DNA of 64,000 nt, from contig NZ_CP077717.1 in assembly GCF_019175345.1 (NCBI RefSeq), positions 646,001 to 710,000 on the forward strand, in the 5' to 3' direction. Origin of the DNA: Saccharolobus shibatae B12. Lineage in GTDB: Archaea > Thermoproteota > Thermoprotei_A > Sulfolobales > Sulfolobaceae. Below are positions 45,730 through 55,656 of this stretch, piece by piece (position 1 is the first letter of the stretch; every line of letters begins with the position of its first letter). The position numbers were made by a program, and so were the translations under genes. The notes under the pieces were generated by a model. It was not told where the DNA came from, did no database searches, and worked only from the letters and a program-made list of their open reading frames with translations.

Positions 45730-47487
45730 GTGATAAGATACTACGAATTTCTTTCCAATGGCATTACGTCAGCTTTAATAAAAAACGGTAGTGTTGAATG
45801 GTTACCATTACCTAGATTTGATTCTTCATCAATTTTCACAAGAATTTTGGATGAAGAAAGAGGAGGATATTTCAGTATAAGGCCAGCAGATGAAAAATAC
45901 GAGATAATCCATGAGGATTATGTTGAAAATACATTGATTTTAAGAACTGTATTCAAAAGTGAGAAAGGTAAGGCTGAAATATTAGACTTCTTACCCTTAT
46001 CATTATCTGGCATTATACGAATATATGAGAGTGAAATAGATTTAAAATTAGATATAAAGCCATTTTTTGAATATGGCCTTGTAACACCAGCTATAATTAA
46101 AGCTAGAAGGGGCTTAATATTTAGAAATCCTAAATCTAAAGAAGGTATAGAAATACTGATAGGAGGTGAATATGTACCCCTTGACAATACTGAGTTCACG
46201 TTGAAGAAAGGTAAAGGTTATATATACTTACTTTACTCCAAGGATTTACGATATGGTCTATTCAGTAATAAGGGCTTTGTCTATTCCAAACCATATGAAG
46301 CCTTAAATAAGGCTATAAAATATTGGAAAGGAAGGTTAGAGAACGCTAAAAAGGTTAACATGTATAGGGACGCGTATTATAGGTCATTACTGGTACTTCT
46401 TGGCTTAATTTATGAACCGTCCGGAGGAATTATAGCAGCTCCAACTACGTCTCTTCCAGAGATAATTGGTGGGTCAAGAAATTGGGATTATAGATATGTG
46501 TGGATTAGAGATGCGTCATATTCAGCTGAAGCATTAATAAAGGCAGGATTGCTAGTAAAGGCTAGGGATATAATAAGCTTTCTAACTGCAATGGTAGATC
46601 CCTCATCTAAGAGTTTTGATCATCCGCTTTACACAATAGATGGAACTGCACCACCTGCAGAGGAAATTCTGGATTGGCTCGAAGGCCATAAGAAATCGTT
46701 TCCAGTTAGAGTTGGAAATGCCGCTTATATGCAAATACAAATGGACGTTGAAGGTGCCTATATGAATGCATTATATGAATATTATAATACCAGTAAAGAT
46801 TCGAAATATGTTAATGAAATATGGTGGGCTATAGAGGCAATAGCTGAATGGACCAAGAAGAGTTGGAAATGGAAAAGCACCGATTTATGGGAACAAAGAG
46901 GAGTAGAGGAACATTTCACACATACTAAGGTTATGAATTGGGTAGCACTTGATAGGGCTAATAGACTCGCAAAGGAATTAGGATATAAAAACGAGGCTGA
47001 GGAGTGGATTAGTATCGCTGAAGAAATCAGAAAGGACATTCTTGACAATGGATATTCTCAAAAACTAGGTTACTTTACGAGGTATTACGGGAGTGATTCA
47101 GTGGATTCGGCTTTGCTTACTTTACCATTGTACGGCTTTATAGATGCTAAAGATCCTAGATTTTTAAAGACACTTGAGAAAATTGAGAAAGATTTAATGA
47201 TTTCAGATGGTTTGTTATTAAGATATAAGGATGACTTTATGGGAAGTGTAAAGCATCCTTTTACCTTAGTATCGACATGGCTAACCAGGGTTTATATTAG
47301 GTTAGGAGAAATAGACAAGGCGAAAAAAGTAATTGAGAAACTAATAAGCTGTTCCACATCATCATTATTACTTGCTGAACACCTAGATCAAAATACTTGT
47401 GAACCTAGAGGGAACTTTCCTCAAGCGTTTCCCCATGCAGGATTAGTAATGACCATAGTAGAACTAGAGGAGAGGAGGCTAGTTTAA
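45730..47487 (+). CDS. GH15 glucoamylase/trehalase-like enzyme
   Basis: This 585-residue protein has an N-terminal beta domain and a C-terminal (alpha/alpha)6 barrel. Signature motifs are GGSRNWDYRYVWIRDAS, WEQRGVEEHFTHTKVMNW (containing the acid glutamate), and LAEHLDQNTCEPRGNFPQAF (the base glutamate). No signal peptide, so it acts inside the cell. GH15 enzymes cleave glucose from alpha-glucans; some archaeal members are trehalases. The GTG start lies about 28 bases after an AATTTTTTA box. The next gene overlaps its stop. A paralogue is at 56860-58605. Confidence 0.9.
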   Translation: MIRYYEFLSNGITSALIKNGSVEWLPLPRFDSSSIFTRILDEERGGYFSIRPADEKYEIIHEDYVENTLILRTVFKSEKGKAEILDFLPLSLSGIIRIYESEIDLKLDIKPFFEYGLVTPAIIKARRGLIFRNPKSKEGIEILIGGEYVPLDNTEFTLKKGKGYIYLLYSKDLRYGLFSNKGFVYSKPYEALNKAIKYWKGRLENAKKVNMYRDAYYRSLLVLLGLIYEPSGGIIAAPTTSLPEIIGGSRNWDYRYVWIRDASYSAEALIKAGLLVKARDIISFLTAMVDPSSKSFDHPLYTIDGTAPPAEEILDWLEGHKKSFPVRVGNAAYMQIQMDVEGAYMNALYEYYNTSKDSKYVNEIWWAIEAIAEWTKKSWKWKSTDLWEQRGVEEHFTHTKVMNWVALDRANRLAKELGYKNEAEEWISIAEEIRKDILDNGYSQKLGYFTRYYGSDSVDSALLTLPLYGFIDAKDPRFLKTLEKIEKDLMISDGLLLRYKDDFMGSVKHPFTLVSTWLTRVYIRLGEIDKAKKVIEKLISCSTSSLLLAEHLDQNTCEPRGNFPQAFPHAGLVMTIVELEERRLV

Positions 47488-48020
47488 TGAACAGATTACA
47501 ACAACTTTTGAAGGAGGCTTTAGATGAGATTGAAATATATGGATCTTGGACTTCCCTTTATTATATTTTGAAGTCGGTAGCGGAAAGTAACGTGGAAAAG
47601 TTATGTAGAGAACAAGAGGTGATTTATCACATCACTGTTGATTCGCTAACACTATTTACAATATATAAATATGGTGAAGGAGTTGATAAGACTAGGCTTT
47701 TCGTGCTTTCATTTTTACTCTACGATTATTTATCTAGACATTATAATATACAAAATCCAATTTTTTCAATTAAATGGAATAAAAGATACTTTATATATAG
47801 TCCTAGAATAGATTCTCGTTTACATAGTCTATCAAAAAGGGGTCTGATCCTAAAAAAGGATAGACTATACTATTTAAGTCAATTAGGTATAAGTGAAGCT
47901 GAAAGTATAAATATAGGAAAAAAGGATAGTGCAAAAGTTGATAATATTGTAGCAAATTTAAAATCTCTAAGGAAGGTTAAAGATATAAAAATATTTATAA
48001 GAAAATATCTTTTGGAATAA
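47487..48020 (+). CDS. hypothetical protein next to GH15
   Basis: This encodes 177 residues, starting one base within the end of the GH15 gene, so it is probably translated from the same transcript. It looks mainly helical at the start (LQQLLKEALDEIEIYGSWTS), has a central hydrophobic helix, and ends in a basic region (SLSKRGLILKKDRLYYLSQL) resembling a winged helix. No family is recognised. A regulator of the sugar genes is possible. Confidence 0.5.
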   Translation: MNRLQQLLKEALDEIEIYGSWTSLYYILKSVAESNVEKLCREQEVIYHITVDSLTLFTIYKYGEGVDKTRLFVLSFLLYDYLSRHYNIQNPIFSIKWNKRYFIYSPRIDSRLHSLSKRGLILKKDRLYYLSQLGISEAESINIGKKDSAKVDNIVANLKSLRKVKDIKIFIRKYLLE

Positions 48021-48124
48021 TAGCAGAAGCCAAGATAATAATATGGATACTAAAATTCTTATTCTTTAAAATGTTCATGAAACAAATAATTCGTCCTCGA
48101 TTTGAAAAGTAAGGCTTTTTCGCC

Positions 48125-48208
48125 ATGTCTTCTGAAAATTTTAAGAACATCAAAGAGTCCAAAGAATGGAAGGAAGTTATGAACATGCTTGGGGATCACT
48201 TCTTTTAG
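48125..48208 (+). CDS. possible 27-residue small protein
   Basis: A short ATG frame (48125-48208) reads SSENFKNIKESKEWKEVMN, then MLGDHFF and stop, in the 250-base gap between two genes. The amphipathic charged helix looks protein-like, but there is no strong ribosome site and the length is marginal. Listed as a candidate only. Confidence 0.25.
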   Translation: MSSENFKNIKESKEWKEVMNMLGDHFF

Positions 48209-48271
48209 GAGTTTAAAGTAAGTATTAAGGGCTGTAAGCCTTATGAATCTTTTGGAACAAAAACCTTTACC

Positions 48272-48772
48272 ATGATCAGTAAGGATGACGTTTTTACTCT
48301 TATACTGAATGAGTATAAAAATTCACAGAAACCCGTTTCAATATCTAAGATTAAGAGAAAATTTAAGGACGAAAGCATCACACAAGTACTTGAGGAATTA
48401 GAGAAAGAGAGAAAAATAAGAAGAGTTGAAAATAAGGGTAAAGTTAGTTTTGAGCCAATAGATGGTTTAAACGTAGCAGAGGAGTTGAAAATATTAAGGG
48501 ATGAGATTCATAGAATGCTCAATCTATTACAGAAATTGATCGAATCAAAGAGTTTTTCATATAAGGATTTTGATGAAGCTTATGATAGGATAAAGGATTC
48601 TTTAGGATATGCACCTTTGGAAAGAATAAGGATAGAACTAGGACTTTCTAAGGAAGAGTTTTACTCAAAATTTAGAAAATATATTGAGGAAAACTACGAT
48701 TTAATAGCGGGAGGAGATGAGGGATTTACGAGAAAGGGTGTTACCTACGGAATAATTAAGAGGAGGAGATAA
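48272..48772 (+). CDS. winged-helix-like partner of an AAA ATPase
   Basis: This encodes 166 residues. The N-terminal 65 look like a winged helix (DVFTLILNEYKNSQKPVSIS, QVLEELEKERKIRRVENKG). The middle is a helical linker. The end has a second small helical domain (APLERIRIELGLSKEEFYSKF) with a basic tail (KGVTYGIIKRRR). It stops two bases before the ATPase, so the two are surely co-expressed and probably act together on DNA. I do not recognise a named system. Confidence 0.65.
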   Translation: MISKDDVFTLILNEYKNSQKPVSISKIKRKFKDESITQVLEELEKERKIRRVENKGKVSFEPIDGLNVAEELKILRDEIHRMLNLLQKLIESKSFSYKDFDEAYDRIKDSLGYAPLERIRIELGLSKEEFYSKFRKYIEENYDLIAGGDEGFTRKGVTYGIIKRRR

Positions 48773-48774
48773 AC

Positions 48775-50124
48775 GTGGTTTGTGAAATACCAAGAGTAAC
48801 TGTAACTACTTGGTCATCTAAAAGTGTCGTATTGGTAGGTCCAACTTATAGAAAATACTTGGAAAAGGCGCTTGATGTGGTAAGAAATAACGAGGTAGCG
48901 TCAGTAGTTGGACAGCCCGGAATGGGAAAGACTACGTTGCTAAAGAAAATAGAGGAAGTAACGAAAAGTAATAACTTAACAATTTACCTAGACTTAGCTA
49001 ATAAGCAAAATATGGATGAGGAGTTCTGGACCAAGATTAATCAATTCGAATTGAGGGAAAAGGTTCTACCTGAATTGCAAAAGGTAAAAAGTAAACTTGG
49101 ATATTCGTTTTGGAAAAAAATTACTGGAGTAAAATTTGAGGACTGGCTATTGAAGATTTGTAATAAATATGATAACCCCTTCTTAAGGGTTTACTGTTTT
49201 AACTACGAGAGGAATTTCGATGGAATGATCAACGCGTTAAGAGATATGAAGAACTTAGGTAAGCCAGTGTTACTAATTGATGAAATAAGAGATTATCACT
49301 TAAGCCTAATACACAGACTAATTAACGCAGGACTTGAAATACCAATAGTTTTGGCAATGCCTACTGAAATTTACAGCAAGATTTCTGACCTAGCAATAAG
49401 AAGGAGGATTGAGGAGAGCAGAATTCCATTAGATGACGCCTTAACAACTGAGGACATAAAGGAAATTGTCGAGGCGTATTGTAAGGATCTAGCAGAGGAT
49501 ATTTTACCCATAATTATTACATTGTGGAGTAGTAAGGAGATAACCAATGTGAGTTCAATATTACAATTTATACGGAATGAAATGGATAAAGTGGAAAAAG
49601 TTTGCGAGAAAAACGACGTGGAGTGTATTAGAAACGAATTAAGGAAATACACTAGCTTGAGGAATCCAGAAGATGATGCTAAGGAATTTGAAAAGAAGGT
49701 TAGAGATTTACTAAGTAATATAAGTAAAGAGTTTGGGATAAGCTACGTTCATCCAAGAGGAAAGAGAATAGAAATTGACGGAAAGAGTCTAGTAGTGGGT
49801 TTGTTCTTCATTGCGGATAATCAAGTATTCTTAGGAGATGTAGTATTCACAAATGACGGGAGATTACATAATGAGGAAGAATTGAAATTGTTAAGTAAAG
49901 TTGAGGAAGTTGAACATGAGAAGAAAATATACAAGGTTGGGGGTAGATTCATAATAACTAATATTAATATTAATATTAATGACATCTATGTCCTAAATAT
50001 TCCTACACTAGAAGTTGTAAAAATATTAAATGGTGACATATTTCTATTAGAAGAGAGAATAAAGATCCTTTTTGATCAATATCAAACGTTTACAAGGAAT
50101 GAGACAGAAAGCCTCGCCCTTTAG
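48775..50124 (+). CDS. archaeal AAA ATPase
   Basis: This 449-residue protein has Walker A GQPGMGKTT (46-54) and Walker B PVLLIDE (164-170), in the style of the archaeal ATPase/STAND-like P-loop family. The region after 290 (EFEKKVRDLLSNISKEFGI to VVGLFFIADNQVFLGDVVF) is a separate alpha-beta domain that might be nuclease-like, but I see no clear D-(E/Q)-x-K set. It pairs with the winged-helix gene upstream (two-base gap, GTG start). Functions of such pairs in Sulfolobales are poorly known. Confidence 0.75.
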   Translation: MVCEIPRVTVTTWSSKSVVLVGPTYRKYLEKALDVVRNNEVASVVGQPGMGKTTLLKKIEEVTKSNNLTIYLDLANKQNMDEEFWTKINQFELREKVLPELQKVKSKLGYSFWKKITGVKFEDWLLKICNKYDNPFLRVYCFNYERNFDGMINALRDMKNLGKPVLLIDEIRDYHLSLIHRLINAGLEIPIVLAMPTEIYSKISDLAIRRRIEESRIPLDDALTTEDIKEIVEAYCKDLAEDILPIIITLWSSKEITNVSSILQFIRNEMDKVEKVCEKNDVECIRNELRKYTSLRNPEDDAKEFEKKVRDLLSNISKEFGISYVHPRGKRIEIDGKSLVVGLFFIADNQVFLGDVVFTNDGRLHNEEELKLLSKVEEVEHEKKIYKVGGRFIITNINININDIYVLNIPTLEVVKILNGDIFLLEERIKILFDQYQTFTRNETESLAL

Positions 50125-50213
50125 GTAAGGGGAATTCAGTATGATAAAAGAAAAGGTAAGGAGACATCATAATTTTTATATGTAATATGATAAAATGTAA
50201 GGGTGTTAGGTCT

Positions 50214-51253
50214 TTGTTCTCTAATGACCCTCTACTTTAACTAGAAAAGAAAAATTTGACAACGAGGAAGCTGTCAGAGCTATAAGAAATGCGATAGCTG
50301 CTGAAATCGATGCTATAAACTTTTATTTGCAACAAAATAAATATATAGATGACGAGAAGTTAAGAAAAGTACATGAGGATATAACTAAAGAGGAAATGAC
50401 TCATTTTGGGGAATTCCTAAGATTGCTATACCAACTTTCTCCAGAGGATTTCAGCTATTTTAAAAAGGGATGGGAAGAAGCCTCCAAACTAATCGGAGGA
50501 AGTAAGGATTTTCCTTTTAATTCAGCCCACACCTAGCGAGAGTTGTAAAGATCCTATAGTGAGCTGGATAATTGAGGGAATTATGTCAAATAGAATAGTA
50601 AGAAATATAGAAAATATGATAAATTATGAATTTACTACGGTACCTTTTCAGAAGTAAAAGAAGATTCAGGTGATACGGTTCAAAGCAAAAGTGTGACACT
50701 ATATGAAGTTCCATTAATTAGTTCTCAAGTTAAATTTTATGTGGGTCAGAAGAACTATTCAAGAAGGACAGCTATAGTGGCTGGTAAATCTTTTGCTAAG
50801 ATAGAGAATCAACTATTGCTAAAGAATCATCCGTTATCCCATCTAAAAATGGGTAGGCAAATAACTGTATCTGATTGGAATGTTTCTGGAAATATTCTAC
50901 TCGATGTTCTAAGAGCATATGAAAATTTAGCCAAAGAGGGATTCGGGAAAGGTATTTACGTATTGATATCTAGCTCTAACTATTCTAAGACATTTAGGGT
51001 AGTTGATGGAACTGGGACCTACGAAATTGAAATGATAAAGGAAATAGGAAATGTAGTACCTACGGACATTATCAATAATGATGAAATTTACATCATTAGT
51101 AAGCAGGGATTTGACATTTTAGTTTTCTCTGAAGCTAACGTTAAGTACTTGTCCAAAGAAAGGGATTATGAGGTATATTTAATCACGGAACAGATTGCAC
51201 CTAGATTAATAAGTAGCTCAGCATCTTGCACAATTATACAAAAAACGTCATGA
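50214..51253 (+). pseudogene. ferritin-like/encapsulin fusion, frame-disrupted
   Basis: The locus reads as an N-terminal ferritin-like cargo (50228-50536; AEIDAINFYLQQ, EEMTHFGEFLRLL, ending SAHT) followed by an HK97-fold encapsulin shell. This is the order seen in the Pyrococcus furiosus fusion. Three apparent one-base shifts interrupt it: near the CCC run at 50228 (joins LFSNDP to STLTRKEKF), near 50534 (joins to SESCKDPIVSWIIEG, frame closed at 50655), and near 50636 (joins to YGTFSEVKEDSG). The last part (GTG 50693 to 51253, 186 codons) is open and contains the E-loop/A-domain region up to EVYLITEQIAPRLISS. It may be dead, use recoding, or have sequencing errors. Confidence 0.7.
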
Positions 51254-52057
51254 TCTAACTTTTATTTCTTCCAGTCTCTTTTTTAAGTTCTTAAATATCA
51301 ACTCATCTAAAGAAATATCATAGGCAATTAATTCCACATTTCCACTAGCCTTGAGTAAATACGCGAAAATCTCATTTCCAGGTACATCCATGTTATTTAT
51401 CTGTGCATGGGAAACTTCCCCATTGACAATTGAGGTCATTATATTATAATCATCTCCAAGAATAATTATACCTCCTTGTTTAATGTTTACCATAACTTCC
51501 CTTAATTTCAATATAACCTCTTCAACGCTCCCTCTGAATCTAAATACCTCATTAAGGGTTGGAGTTTCTTCGTTTATAGAAGGCTTGAAATAAAATCTTA
51601 GAAATGGTACTATATGCTCTTTTACTAAATGTGTTGCAAAATCAAAATCTCCCATTCTGACTTTATCTAGAAAACCGAAGCTTTGCTTCACATCAACAGC
51701 TACTTTTATTCTTGTTAGTCTACCTAATTCTGTCAAAATGAGATCTATCTTCCATATTAATTTCCCATTATCCCCTTCCCCTTTATATGTAATAGTATTA
51801 AATGTGAGCATAGGTCCTTCCATTGTACCCGAGAACGTTGTCACTCGTGATTCAGGATCTCCAATTACATAGAGAACTTTGAACTTATTCTCTGGATTTT
51901 TTAGACTACCCATTGTCACAAATTTATTTTCAGTCTTATCAAATATATTAACAATCATCAGATGACCTAATATTCCAGTAAACCTCACTGGATCTATAAA
52001 GAATGACAATAACTGATATCTATTAGCTTTCACTTCCATTTCTTCTGCATAGGGCAT
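51248..52057 (-). CDS. SRPBCC-like protein of unknown function
   Basis: This encodes 269 residues. The N-terminal 150 have the alternating strands of the START/SRPBCC (CoxG-like) fold (ANRYQLLSFFIDPVRFTGIL, FKVLYVIGDPESRVTTFSGT). A C-terminal segment of about 100 (FRGSVEEVILKLREVMVN, GIIILGDDYNIMTSIVNG) resembles a small regulatory domain. It overlaps the encapsulin locus end by six bases on the other strand. Such proteins bind hydrophobic ligands or assist cofactor insertion; a specific role is not evident. Confidence 0.55.
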   Translation of the reverse strand: MPYAEEMEVKANRYQLLSFFIDPVRFTGILGHLMIVNIFDKTENKFVTMGSLKNPENKFKVLYVIGDPESRVTTFSGTMEGPMLTFNTITYKGEGDNGKLIWKIDLILTELGRLTRIKVAVDVKQSFGFLDKVRMGDFDFATHLVKEHIVPFLRFYFKPSINEETPTLNEVFRFRGSVEEVILKLREVMVNIKQGGIIILGDDYNIMTSIVNGEVSHAQINNMDVPGNEIFAYLLKASGNVELIAYDISLDELIFKNLKKRLEEIKVRS

Positions 52058-52128
52058 AAATCTAATATATAATTTTAAAATATAAACCTTATTGATTTAT
52101 ATAGGAGATTACCTATATATAAGCACCT

Positions 52129-52917
52129 TTAGTGGAAACGAAACGCAAATGCAAAATATGAGCTTTCATTAGGCTCCAATATTTTGAGTCCTAATCCGTT
52201 GTGATAGGCATCTGGAGCACCACTCATAGGTTCTATTGCAACTGAGCCCCTTACACCAGTATATATTTGAACGAAAGGCATGTTTCTTCTTGTAATTCTC
52301 ACTTTCGAATACGAGGAATGTAACTGAATACCTCCACTTATCAAGAAACAATCATCGTAATCAGTATGCTCAAGTTTAGTCTTTATCAATTCCCCAGTAG
52401 GGATCTTATTGAAACTTATGCACTTCTTAACACTTTCTTCCTTTTCCACCACTATCCTCCAATCGTCAGCTGTAATAAAGTAGGGATGTGCACCAACTGT
52501 CAACGGGGCTCTTTTATTTCCCACATTTCTCACAACTATCTTTGTCCTAAGACCGTATTTGAAAACCTTATAGGTTATTAGACAATCCAGTTTAGAAGGA
52601 TATCCTTCATGTTCTAAAATATACTCCAAGCTAACGCTATCTTCGCTTTTGGTTACCACGTTGAATTCCTTATCCATGACTAGTCCATGTATTGCGTTTC
52701 CCTCTCTATTTTGGGGTAAAGTATATTTCACTCCCTCAAATACATATTCTGCATTTTTCACTCTATTTGCAAATGGTATTAGAATTGCCATGCCACCCCT
52801 TGTTGGTCTCTCCAAATCACCCTTTAATATCATATCTCTGTTTCCTATTCTAAACGCGTTAAGATATGCGCCTTTTGTTAAAATTTCAGCTTCTGTATCT
52901 CCCTTTTTTATTTTCAT
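52129..52917 (-). CDS. aldose 1-epimerase (galactose mutarotase-like)
   Basis: This encodes 262 residues of beta-sandwich. The typical acid/base histidine motifs are present: ILIPFANRVKNAEYVFEG with NAIHGLVMD, and LTVGAHPYF. A glutamate near the end (SVAIEPMSGAPDAYHNG) is the family base. It interconverts alpha and beta sugar anomers or hexose phosphates in the cytoplasm. The gene stands alone, divergent from the MFS transporter, and a shared sugar role with it is plausible. Confidence 0.87.
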   Translation of the reverse strand: MKIKKGDTEAEILTKGAYLNAFRIGNRDMILKGDLERPTRGGMAILIPFANRVKNAEYVFEGVKYTLPQNREGNAIHGLVMDKEFNVVTKSEDSVSLEYILEHEGYPSKLDCLITYKVFKYGLRTKIVVRNVGNKRAPLTVGAHPYFITADDWRIVVEKEESVKKCISFNKIPTGELIKTKLEHTDYDDCFLISGGIQLHSSYSKVRITRRNMPFVQIYTGVRGSVAIEPMSGAPDAYHNGLGLKILEPNESSYFAFAFRFH

Positions 52918-53070
52918 ACACTTTCACATTCGGACTGGGATTAAATTTATTTTCTATCTTAGTCGTCTTACTCTACCTTCAATTTAAAAAATTTAAACTT
53001 GTATAAGGATATTCTTCTCGTTAAACTTTACAATAAAATTTTTAAACATCACATTGTGGCTAAAACAAGA

Positions 53071-54324
53071 ATGATTAAGTATAAGGATACAAGATGGATG
53101 TATCTAGTGATACCTTATAACGCTTCAACGGGACCATTGTCAACGTTAGTAACCTTACAGATTCTTTCGCTTGGCGGAAATGCAATTGACGTAGCATACG
53201 CTATCTCCCTAAGTAATGCAGTTCTAATTCCAGCTTCAATAATATGGGGATTTATGGCTGACAAGATGGATAGAAAGAAACAAATATTGTTAAGCTTAGC
53301 TGGAGTTTCAATACCACTTATTGTAATGCCCTTTATGAACAGTATCTCACTAGTCACCTTGAACTACGCTCTAATTACGTTCATGAGTACTGCATCAGCT
53401 ACACCATTTAATTTGTTAGTGATGGAGTCCGCTGAGAAAAAACACTGGGGCTCTCTCTTCTCAAGATTCTCTTTATTCTCCTCTATAGGTGTTTTGCTAG
53501 GATTGGTTGTTTCGACTTTTCTAGTAATTCTCTTAAGAATTGACCAAATAGAGGAAATACTGGGATTTTCAGTACTGGCTACGTTGATTGCAAGCGTAAA
53601 AATACTACCTAAATCCATAATTACATTTGAAAGGACAGCTATTATACACCATAAGGAATCGTTTTTGACTAGAATGAGACACTTGCCAATGATGTTCCTT
53701 CATCTACCTAATATTCATCACTTTAAAATGTTTTCCGTGACTAGATTATTTAGGAAACCCATTAATTACATTCCTCTACTTTACTTAGGAATAGTGCTAT
53801 TTTACATAAGCAGCGGAATATTCAATACTGTATATCCAGCAGGTTTGTACGTGAAGGGATTAAATAAATCTGAAGTTTTGGCTGTAATAAGCGTTGGTAT
53901 GATATTTCAAATTTTAGGATTTAGGATATCCTCAACGTTACTGGAGAATAAAGATGAGAAAGGATTAGCATACACTTCACTTATTCTGAGAGGTGCGTCA
54001 TACGTTTTACTTGGTATATTTGCCCAACTATTTTTAGGTATTCCAATATTAATCTCTGGATTAATATTCTATCCATTGGCAGCAGGAATTGCCTATGCAA
54101 TCTTCTACTCCTCATCTACCACTTTGATATTCAAAATTGTTGGTGAGAGAAGGCAAGGAACTGGACTCGGTGTTTATAGTACAGTAGTAGGGATATCGTT
54201 ATTTGTGGGGTCACTTTTATCTGGTTATATCACGCACTATATTAGCTATGGGATAGATTTTATAGTTGCGGGAATAATACTTTTAATTGCAGCATGGATA
54301 TTCAGATATCTAGAGGAAGGATAG
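53071..54324 (+). CDS. MFS transporter
   Basis: Read from ATG 53071 this is 417 residues. A TTG 72 bases upstream is also open, but a TTTTTAAA box lies between the two starts, so the ATG is preferred. About twelve transmembrane segments fall in two groups. The loop after helix 2 is GFMADKMDRKKQI, a variant of the MFS GxxxDRxGR motif, and a basic loop (ERTAIIHHKESFLTRMRHL) divides the halves. Substrate unknown. It faces the mutarotase gene across a shared upstream region. Confidence 0.85.
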   Translation: MIKYKDTRWMYLVIPYNASTGPLSTLVTLQILSLGGNAIDVAYAISLSNAVLIPASIIWGFMADKMDRKKQILLSLAGVSIPLIVMPFMNSISLVTLNYALITFMSTASATPFNLLVMESAEKKHWGSLFSRFSLFSSIGVLLGLVVSTFLVILLRIDQIEEILGFSVLATLIASVKILPKSIITFERTAIIHHKESFLTRMRHLPMMFLHLPNIHHFKMFSVTRLFRKPINYIPLLYLGIVLFYISSGIFNTVYPAGLYVKGLNKSEVLAVISVGMIFQILGFRISSTLLENKDEKGLAYTSLILRGASYVLLGIFAQLFLGIPILISGLIFYPLAAGIAYAIFYSSSTTLIFKIVGERRQGTGLGVYSTVVGISLFVGSLLSGYITHYISYGIDFIVAGIILLIAAWIFRYLEEG

Positions 54325-54529
54325 TTTTTCTTAATTTTAATAAAAATAAACTATTATTTAAACTTTATGACACTTTATCGACGTAAAACTTAGCACGCCT
54401 CTATATGATATTTAGCCTAACATTAGAGAATATAAATAAAATAAAACTTGATAGGTCTTACTTTTTTATAATATTTAATCATAAAATTTATTAAAATGAT
54501 TTATCTAATATTTAGTAGAGGTGTAAAAA

Positions 54530-54868
54530 ATGAGTGAAAAGCTCGATAAACTAATGCAATTAAAAGGAGCGATAGCTGCTGGTCAATATACGCCAGATGG
54601 AAAACTTGTAGAATACAAAGGACCAATGCCTAAAGAAATGGCCGAGATGGTAGCGAAGATGGTAGCAGCCAACACTTTAATGGGAACTGTGGAAGCAGAG
54701 TCTTTCACAAAGATTTCTGGAATGAGATGGACGCCATTCTTAGGGTGGGCTGTAGCTGCAGGAGAGTACGCAGTATGTGTAATGGGAAATTATGGAGTGT
54801 TCGTTAGACTTGCTGAGGCAGATTTCAATCAAATATTTAAGATATTAAGAGAAGTATCTGGAATATAA
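54530..54868 (+). CDS. DUF2173/roadblock-like small protein
   Basis: This encodes 112 residues. The pattern MSEKLDKLMQLKGAIAAGQYTP, KEMAEMVAKMVAANTLMGT, FTKISGMRWTPFLGWAVAAG and YAVCVMGNYGVFVR matches the DUF2173 group (roadblock/LC7-like), which is common near sulfur and redox genes in Sulfolobales. An unusually clear ribosome site (GAGGTG) lies six bases before the ATG, and a TATA-like run is upstream, pointing to high expression from its own promoter. Function unknown. Confidence 0.8.
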   Translation: MSEKLDKLMQLKGAIAAGQYTPDGKLVEYKGPMPKEMAEMVAKMVAANTLMGTVEAESFTKISGMRWTPFLGWAVAAGEYAVCVMGNYGVFVRLAEADFNQIFKILREVSGI

Positions 54869-54870
54869 AG

Positions 54871-55656
54871 CTAAAAAGTTTTATAATATCTTCTTTTTTC
54901 ATAAATCCAATCCTCACTTTCTTCATGGCATTCCATACCGTATCTCTTACAATTCTCCAATATTCTATTCCTCAAATTAACCCACCACTGCGTAAAACCC
55001 TCCTTAAATTTTAACCCCCTATAGTAATGGAAACTGTCGAAAATTACCCTTGCCTTAATATTTGAAATTTCTCGGATCATATTTTCTACCTCAGTATCAT
55101 TTACACCTTGAATAATAGGCCCTATGAAAATCCAAGTTTCTAGCCCTTCATTACTGAGTTTCTCTAAGGCTCTTAATCTACCTTTAGCTGGAGGTGCGCT
55201 AGGTTCTAACTTATTATTTAAACTAGTAACTGTAACTCCAACATCAACTCTATCCTTATATTCTAAGAGTACGTCAATATCCCTTAAAACTAAGGGTGAC
55301 TTGGTCTGAATTGAAACTCTGAAACCATTTTTTAATAATATCTTTAGACTTTCCCTAGTGAGCTTTCTTAAAGCCTCTATTGGTTGATAAGCATCAGTTA
55401 TCGTGGATATCCCAACTACTCCCCTCTTATAGATTTTCACTTCTCTTTGTAAAACCTCAAGCAAGTTCTCCTTAACAGCTACAACTTTTCCCCAATTTTC
55501 TGAAGCCTCCCTATCTGGAGTGAAATTGGGAGCATAACAATAGGGGCAAGAAAATACACAACCTAAATAAGGATTTAGACTATAGTTTAACTCTTTCAAT
55601 CCAGATTTACTTAAAGCAGATTTCACCCTAACGGACTTTACAATCATTTTAACCAC
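54871..55656 (-). CDS. radical SAM protein (SplB-like)
   Basis: This encodes 261 residues with the SAM-cluster motif C33-x3-C37-x2-C40 (GCVFSCPYCYAPNF), followed by TDAYQPIEALRKLTRESLKI and GVTVTSLNNKLEPSAPP. This is typical for the COG1533 radical SAM group, named after spore photoproduct lyase but of broad, largely unproven function. The gene overlaps the Nre-type gene upstream by 13 bases, so they form an operon, which suggests a role in DNA repair or damage reversal. Confidence 0.85.
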   Translation of the reverse strand: MVKMIVKSVRVKSALSKSGLKELNYSLNPYLGCVFSCPYCYAPNFTPDREASENWGKVVAVKENLLEVLQREVKIYKRGVVGISTITDAYQPIEALRKLTRESLKILLKNGFRVSIQTKSPLVLRDIDVLLEYKDRVDVGVTVTSLNNKLEPSAPPAKGRLRALEKLSNEGLETWIFIGPIIQGVNDTEVENMIREISNIKARVIFDSFHYYRGLKFKEGFTQWWVNLRNRILENCKRYGMECHEESEDWIYEKRRYYKTF

